This document shows positions 18,030 to 24,341 of a DNA stretch of 24,341 nt, piece by piece. The translations under genes were made by a program, and so were the position numbers. The notes under the pieces were generated by a model. That model saw nothing but the letters and a program-made list of their open reading frames with translations, was not told the DNA's origin and searched no databases. Positions within the stretch are counted from its first letter, which is position 1; each line of letters opens with the position of its first letter. Source of the stretch: Nemertoderma westbladi (Eukaryota; Xenacoelomorpha; Nemertodermatida; Nemertodermatidae); NCBI GenBank assembly GCA_032718475.1, contig JAUCBJ010001384.1, forward strand, positions 1 through 24,341, read 5' to 3'.

Positions 18030-18225
18030 ACTGTTAGACTGCTGATTTCTGGACTGTCAGACAGTTGATTTCAACATGCCTATACCAAAACATTCAAAAT
18101 TTTTTGATTTCTGGTCTGTCGGACAGTTGGTTTCACTATGCCTGTGCCAAAACATTCAAAATTCCATGATTTATAGACTATGAGCTAGATTTTCATATGT
18201 GCCTGTGGTAAAAGACTCTAAATTT
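18030..18225. repeat. Tandem repeat, about 65-70 bp, 2 clear units plus one degenerate
   Basis: Units share TGATTTCTGG, the palindrome CTGTCRGACAG, and CCAAAACATTCAAAATT. The third unit has decayed. Confidence 0.8.
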
Positions 18226-18274
18226 AATAGTTTGTGGTTGTTGTCGATAATCGATTACCACATGACGTAGCAAA

Positions 18275-18850
18275 ACACTCATTTTATAGCCAAAAACAAT
18301 TACCAATTGATGGAAAGGACCGGATTTTCTAACCAAAACAATAAACAGTTACTTTACCAAATGAAGGAAAGGAGCAGGTTACAGAGGCTAGCCTTTCTAA
18401 CCAAAACAATAAACGGTCACTTTAACAAATCAGGGAAAGGAGCAGGTTACAGAGGCGGGATTTTATAACCAAAACAATAAACAATCACTTTACCAAATGA
18501 AGGAAAGGAGCAGGTTACATAGATGGTCTTTTCTAACCAAAACAATAAACGATAACATTACCAATTGAGAGAAAGGAGCAGGTTACAGAGGCGGGATTTC
18601 CTAACCAAAACAATAAACGATCACTTAACTAATTGAGGGAAAGGAGCAGTTTACAGAGGCGGGATTTTCTAACCAAAACAATAAACAATCACTTAACTAA
18701 TTGAGGGAAAGGAGCAGGTTACAGTGGCGGGATTTTCTCACCAAAAACAATAAACGATCATTTAACTAATTGAGGGAAAGGGTCGGGTTACAGAGGCGGG
18801 ATTTTCTAACCAAAACAATAAACAGTCACTTTACAAAATAAAGGAAAACA
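18275..18850. repeat. Tandem array, 62-70 bp, about 9 units
   Basis: Each unit holds AACCAAAACAATAAAC, a TCACTT block, GGAAAGGAGCAGGTTACAG and AGGCGGGATTTTCT. The eight units after the first are well conserved; the first is degenerate. One isolated related piece lies at 5415-5437. Confidence 0.9.
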
Positions 18851-19140
18851 TTCGTATAACATTCGTAAAACATTCGTAACACATTCGTATAGTGTGGGAA
18901 ACATTCGTATTTAACATGTGGGACGCATTTGTATAGTGTGCGGGAAACATTCGAATAAGATTAGGGACGCATTCGTAGAATGTGCGGGATTCGAATAAGG
19001 TTAGTATAACATTCGATATGCGAATAAAGGATGCGTATTTGGTTCGGTTTTCGCATTCGTATCGCATGGTTCATCTAAGTAATATTTCAGAATGCGTTAT
19101 GAATGCGTTAAATATGCGCCATCACATGCGTTACGGATGC
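18840..19140. repeat. Irregular array built on ACATTCGTA / GCATTCGT words
   Basis: More than a dozen ATTCG-containing words in both orientations (ATTCGTA and GAATGCG), in units of 9 to about 25 bp. It lies between the 62-70 bp array and the Ty3/gypsy relic. Frames through it are repeat products. Confidence 0.75.
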
Positions 19141-20354
19141 GGATTTTTTACTGGGGTTCTATTGTCTGGACGTATAACAGTCAGGATGGGTGTGGCCAAG
19201 AACAGGTGGCGGAGGCAGTTTATAATGATGGCCGATGCGGAGTTCAGGCCGAGTTTGTAGAGGGTAGGCCATCCAGTGAACTCATCCATAGCCACGAGGT
19301 ATTTGGTTCCATCCTGGCTGAATATATCAGTGTGCACCCGTTGTAAGGGGCGGGTGGCGTCTGGGTTTCACTGGAGTGGTTCGGGTGGGCTGCCTGGCAG
19401 GGCTGGCAGTGCTCCACCGTATGCTTGACGTTGTTGGCGGAGGTTAGCTACCAGACGGAACGACGCGCCCTTTCCTGGGTTTTGGTGAGACACTGGTAGG
19501 CGGCGTGTAGTTGTCGCAGTGTTTCTGGGCGGAGTTCTAGAAGGATGTAGAGCAGGGGTCCCCGTAGGATGATGTCATTGTGTACCATCAGTTCCATCCG
19601 GTGTTGGAAGTACGGGTGCAGCTGGTTGTCAGTGATGTTGTGCTTAGACGTTGGCCAGATGTCCCGGATGGTGGAGGAGTGCATTGTGTACCGGGTCGTG
19701 CTGTCCCGCCTCCCAGATTTGGTCGAACCGGGCGTCTTGCGATTCCACCAATGGGGTGACAGTAGTTGCCGCAATGGCAGCGGAGACAATGAGTTCTCTG
19801 TTGGTGTTGTCCTCCTGTGTGAGAAGGATATCGTCGGCAGTTGGAGCGTTGCGTGGGGCACGTGAGAATGCGTCGGCTACCACGTGCTTGCTGCCGCATT
19901 GGTGTCGTGCTATAAAGTTAAAGCGTGACAGCAGCATTTTTAATTTCAACAGCCAGTCATTGGTGACCTGGTCCATCCGGCAGTCGTTCAGGATCGGTAT
20001 GAGTGGGCTGCTATCGGGGACGAGCACAAAGTGCCGGAGTCCATTGAGGAAATAGCTGCACTTATGCGCCGCCCATGCAGCACCAAGGGCCTCGAGTTCC
20101 GCCATCCCCGACCAGTTGGCCTCGTGTTTGGCCAGGGAACGTGAGCCACATTGGATAGTGCACCACTGGTTATTGTCAGACTCCCACTGGCGGAGTAGAA
20201 AGCCCAAGCCGTTTATGCGGGAGGCATCTATCAGCAGTTTGGTGCGGTGGTCTGGATGGAAGCCGGACAGATAGTGCAGACTTGATAGATTCGCACAGGT
20301 TGCCTCAAATGCCTCCTGGTGTTGGGGGAGCCAAATGTGTAAATCCCAAAACAA
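19131..20354 (-). pseudogene. Ty3/gypsy pol relic: RNase H, integrase zinc region, part of integrase core
   Basis: On the minus strand, 20354-19644 encodes the RNase H end of a Ty3/gypsy polyprotein: LLIDAS (catalytic Asp), CGSRSLAKHEANWSG, AELEAL (catalytic Glu), PDSSPLI, and the closing VVADAFSRAP. After a frame change near 19650 comes an integrase zinc-binding region: DIILRG, LRPETLRQLHAAYQ and the Cys pair HCQPCQ near 19410. After another change (19337-19131) comes the start of the integrase core, with HTDIFSQDGTKYLVAMDEFTGWP, the second-Asp region decayed to RPDNRTP, and no third catalytic residue. Reverse transcriptase is missing upstream and the core is cut at the ATTCG array. Clearly inactive. 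Confidence 0.92.
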
Positions 20355-20864
20355 GATTTAGTTTAAAGACTGGCCTCTGCTGGTCTCACCACTTCCACAC
20401 CGACCAGGGTCATTAAAAAATCTGCCTATCAGTTGAAACGAAGATATACTGAACATTAATGAAAGAAACAGTGCCAAATATGAACGTTTAATTTATTTCG
20501 TGGACGTCATGTGCTACTTGGGATAACTGCATTCAGACCTGACAACTGGCAGGCCCCACTTAAACTACTGAACTGTTGTATGTAATACAGTGACACATTG
20601 TTATGCCTAGACTCAGGCAAGTACAAGCTGGCCCAACAACTAACAGTACTGCAGTAAGCCTATATCTGCATATATGCAATACTTTGCAGGAACATGGCAA
20701 GTACCTGCAAAATATAAGAGATCAAAGTAACACTTGCAATATTTATTAAAACTAAAGAAATAACTTACATGCTCTATTAAGTTTACCAAATTTTTGTTAC
20801 TAAACATATTTTGACAATGTGTAATAAACTGATAGTAAGGAACTTGCAAATCTTAGGAAATGTA
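20355..20864. other. Intergenic DNA between two relics
   Basis: No gene or clear repeat seen. Confidence 0.6.
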
Positions 20865-22946
20865 CTATGAATTTTCAACAGGGAAGTTTCGATTAATTCT
20901 CAGTGACTTACAAATCCTGGAAAGCCTATTCATGGTTGCCTTATGTGTTCGAAAGTCCTCACCCGATTTCTGGATCCATGATCCCAGGTAACAGAAGTCA
21001 TCCACATGCTCAAGCAGACCATCCTTTGAGCTTATGCTCATCCGATCAGAGACTTGCTGAGGACTTTCAAAGTTAACTGTCAAAATTTTGGTCTTTCTGG
21101 AGTTAATAAAAACACCAACACTAGAAGCAGCCTGTTCTAATGAGCTGAGGAGCCGTTGGGCTCCCTCTAGTGATTCTGAGAGTACTCCTAAGTCATCAGC
21201 AAACTCTAGATCACTTAGGTACTTGGCAGGATTTCCTCGACTTCTGGAGCCAGTAGGTAGAGTTATCATCACCCCATCATCATTATGATGATCTAAGGAC
21301 ATGCGTAGAACATAGTCAACCACAATTATGAACAAGAATGGTGCAAGTGTGTCTCCCTGGAGGATGCCCCATAACACTTCAAAAGGTTGTGTGTCACCGT
21401 AAACAGTAGACCCAAATGTTGTCGAACCATATTATACTGATCTGATTGCTGTAATAATTTCATCAGGAATCCAATATAATGAAATACGTGAGCGAGAGAC
21501 TGAACCAAAGGCCTTGAAGAAGTCAACAAAGATATCAGCCAGATGCCTGTCTTTCCTTTTTTATAACTCTTCAATTATCCTTCTAAATGCCAAAATGGGC
21601 TCCATGGTCCCACGACCTTTTCGGAACCCATTCTGATTTCCACGGAGCAGTCTCTCAATGGGATCCCTGATGCGATTTAATAGAATTCTATTGTATAGGC
21701 CTAGGGTAGACCTCAGGGGGAACACCATCTACTCCACTGGCAAGATTGTTCTTAATGCTCTTTGCAGCAGCCTTCACTTCTGCAAAGGAGATATCGTCAA
21801 TGGGAATATCTGGGAGTACAGACTCAGACACTTTTGCTTCTATAATATTATCAGGCAATACCCTGTCATTATTGAGGAACTTTTCAAAGTGGGCCTTCCA
21901 ACCATTGAGGCGATTCAGCCTGTAATTCAGCCTTAACCTTGGTGGTTGGTTGGCTTTTCCACCCAGTAAGCAAGTTGATCGATGTCCATGCCTGGGTTGA
22001 TGGCCTGCTGTCGTCAGCATCATTGATGGCATCAACCTGTTGGTTTAATAGCTCCTGTAGATTAACAGAGTACTGCCTGTTCAGGTACCTAGATGCAGCC
22101 TTAACTGCACTCTTGGCCACTGTAGTCTGTTTGAGTCGAGACGATTTCTGCAGCTTATAGAGGTCATTTTGGCACTTCTGAATTCTGTTGTCAGTCCAGG
22201 AGGCCCTTTTCCTGTTTCAAGGGTATACAGGAACTGTTTCTGCAGCTGCTAACTTAACTGCTTCTGTGAAGACAGTATAGCCCTCGAAGTGATTGGCCGC
22301 CTCAGAGGCAAGAACCTCATACCTGTTGCCCAGCTGTAGTGTGAAGCTGGATCTCACACTTAGCTATTGCAACAGAGAGGACCAGTCATGCCGTGGCAAG
22401 GCAGATTTCGTTGTTCTGCTAGCACGCAGACTAAGTCTTACCTTGGCCACAATAAGGCGATGATCACTGGAGAAGGGTTGAAGTGTAAATGCATTACAGT
22501 CTTGTATAGAGCTCCTGTATTTCCTATGAAACAGAATATGGTCTATCTGGGACTTGTGACCACTGGGTCCACTATGAGTCCATAGCTTTCCAGTTTGCTT
22601 CTTGAACTGGGTTCCAGCCGAAAACAATCCATTTCCAGAGATGAAATCCTGAAGATGGATGGAACTTTGGTTAACACTATTGCTATAGACCAAGGGCGAT
22701 GTAGGTGATTGATGCAGACTTGCATTAAAGTCTCCCAGGAATGTTAAGAATGCATGCTGATCCACTCCATCAGTATCTGCTTATAGATTGTGGTAGAAAT
22801 TTTCCACCTCCTCTACAAGGGCAACACTAGTTGGAGAGTAGCACACAATCAGAACCACCTTAGGAAACTTCTTAGCCAGTCTTCCAGAACATAAGAAGTG
22901 GCAACGGATGATGCGGTTAGAGATTTGGTCTATTTTGTCCAATGCT
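20865..22946 (-). pseudogene. Second RTE-like LINE copy: endonuclease to reverse transcriptase, inactive
   Basis: Same family as the copy at 1-1419, read leftwards. Homology starts abruptly at about 22946 within the endonuclease (missing the N-terminal part) and continues through GDFNAS and SSDHRL. A linker and WKAHFEKFLN, EVKAAAKSIKNN and ASGVDGVPPEVY follow. Then comes reverse transcriptase: NQNGFRKGRGTMEP (about 21640), FVDFFKAFGSV (about 21510), GILQGDTLAPFLF (about 21360), FADDLG (about 21195) and a CYLGS thumb region (about 20980). Stops interrupt it near 22785, 21560 and 21430, and several frame changes occur. The usual AFD of motif A reads AFG. The 3' end is cut near 20865 without a visible poly(A) or repeat tail. 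Nucleotide identity to the first copy is high where they overlap. Confidence 0.92.
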
Positions 22947-24341
22947 AATCACTGGACGAAAGGCTACACCTGATGAATATACAGTAGTAACCAAAAGGAA
23001 GCTCACTGCAATAAAGAGTCTGTGACAGAGGAATGACTATAAGGAGATGGTGCAGTCCATCAAAGGTGAGCTTAATAACATACCAAGTGATGAACCAGAG
23101 GAGAGCAATGTGGAAAAACGGAAATGGAGAGCCTTATTCCTGATGTGGCTATATTTCCCAACTACAATCAATGAGACATCTAGCGAGGAAGAGACTCCCA
23201 CACCAAGGAAATTGGAATCATACCCAAGAACCAAACTTAAAAGGACAACACCAGTATGCTAAGTACCCAACAGTGACTTGTGTATTTCCCAACCAATCAG
23301 CAATAATAGCGGTAGCAGCCCCTGGGTATCTCCTGAAGACTCCACAGCTGACTGCACAGTCACAGATGGGCAATGGGAATAGATGGACCCCCTACATGGC
23401 TTGGTGTGGACGAACTGACCAAAGATGAAACCAGTTTACCTAGGAGTAGCAGCTCCCCTAAATAAGGACTGGGATAAATTCTACAGACTGAGCATACCAG
23501 TTGCACTCAACAACAGCGATCACATTCAAATACCTGATGATATCCTGAGTTCTAGCTAGGTAAACCCTTGGGAGACATATGATGTTAAGGGGGAGGCCAC
23601 CCTCATAGCCACTCAGCTATCAGTCACCAGTTACAAGCCGTTCATAATGGGCTGGAAAAGGAACCCTCACATGTCCCTAAGCAGCTCTTCAGGCATGATA
23701 CGAGTGGGGAATTACATGGTAATGAGGTTATCGAAAAGGGAGAAGAGGACTGGTTGCAATGGCACAAATCTTTCTTTCTATATAAGCACACCTATGGGAA
23801 ACCATCCCATAGAATTACATGAAGCTCAGTGAGGAAACAAAGGAAATGACTGAGAATTCTTTTGATGCATTTATTACCCCTTACGAGCCGAAAATGAGAA
23901 GGATGGCAAAGATCTCAGCAAGCCCCCCAGCTGATAGCGCACCTAATTGAGTCAAGGGCCAGTATTACTATAGAAGAGTACAGGCATTTCTAAGATAATA
24001 TAGGAGACACTGTACGGAAACAATACTTAAAGGGAATTGGAATAAAGAGAACAAGCAAATGCCTCTAGAAGAAGTCATGCCATATTGGAAAACCAAGTTT
24101 GTGACTTACAATGCTCCTGACCATATAAACCTGTAACAGGAGAACCCAACTTGTTGTAAACTGATATCACCCATCAATTCGAAGGAAATACAGGCTGAGA
24201 CAAGGAGAATGGCGGAATCTAGCCCATCCATGGCTAGGTGGCATCAATTTGGCAGACCTCCAAATGGAACCTGTGCATATTCTGGCAGGTCATTATAACA
24301 CCTGGTTGTTGGATACCACCCAATGAGACTCAGACAGTGAG
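22947..24341 (+). pseudogene. Decayed, unrecognised open frame region
   Basis: Base composition changes here to about balanced AT/GC, and one plus-strand phase (that of 23047 and 23647) stays nearly open from 23047 to 23832, with only four stops before the one at 23830. It encodes pieces such as DWDKFYRLSIPVALNNSD, TYDVKGEATLIATQLSV and SYKPFIMGWKRN. Beyond 23832 stops are frequent. This looks like an eroded gene or retroelement gag, but I recognise no domain, and the region runs off the window. Confidence 0.3.

Noticed and set aside
18275-18850. Array of NF-kappaB-like sites (GGGATTTTCT)
   Set aside because: The word only partly fits the consensus and recurs simply because the monomer is tandemly repeated.
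20580-20640. Possible tRNA-derived SINE near a CCTAGACTCAGGCAAG word
   Set aside because: No A-box/B-box pair with correct spacing and no tail could be found.

Overview
The window looks like repeat-rich nuclear DNA of a metazoan, most likely an aquatic invertebrate. The grounds are RTE-type LINE fragments, a hAT/BED transposase relic, a Ty3/gypsy pol relic, an LTR retrotransposon with target-site duplications, a split GPCR-like exon behind a 3' splice site, and many AT-rich satellites. There are no operons, Shine-Dalgarno sites or rRNA/tRNA genes. I cannot name the species. Almost everything recognisable is a mobile element or its debris; the only host-gene candidates are an exon at 13.87-14.23 kb, a membrane-protein-like frame at 15.27-15.76 kb and a promoter-like site cluster near 16.9-17.0 kb.

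Layout: 1-1419, endonuclease half of an RTE-like LINE (+ strand). 1420-2370, AT-rich DNA with a 35-bp satellite. 2371-4874, decayed BED/hAT transposase gene (- strand) whose N-terminal part carries a 30-bp coding minisatellite. 4875-6660, intergenic DNA with a short tandem array and a palindromic MITE-like piece. 6667-13419, a complete LTR retrotransposon on the - strand with an ACATG target duplication. 13482-13620, foldback MITE. 13874-15759, host-like exon material with an old LINE scrap between. 15760-19140, mostly non-coding, with a microsatellite, a G tract and several tandem arrays. 19131-20354, Ty3/gypsy RNase H-integrase relic (- strand). 20865-22946, second RTE-like LINE copy (- strand) in opposite orientation to the first. 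22947-24341, a decayed open frame I do not recognise.

The most interesting unit is the LTR element. Its two LTRs differ at 3 of 494 aligned bases, so it is young. It has a purine tract next to the 3' LTR and encodes only a Gag-like product: a coiled coil with heptad repeats, an Asn-rich stretch, a basic low-complexity region, then a C-X2-C-X4-H-X4-C zinc knuckle in a separate frame joined by TAATG. I see no protease, reverse transcriptase, RNase H or integrase. Where pol would be there are about 1.8 kb of pyrimidine-rich tandem arrays whose units each carry a 5-bp inverted repeat (GGCAC/GTGCC or GGTAC/GTACC). In the two units where an arm has mutated, pairing survives as G-U only in RNA of the Gag-coding strand. 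This resembles the gag-only (TR-GAG) type of non-autonomous retrotransposon known from plants, with a hairpin array added that I do not recognise.
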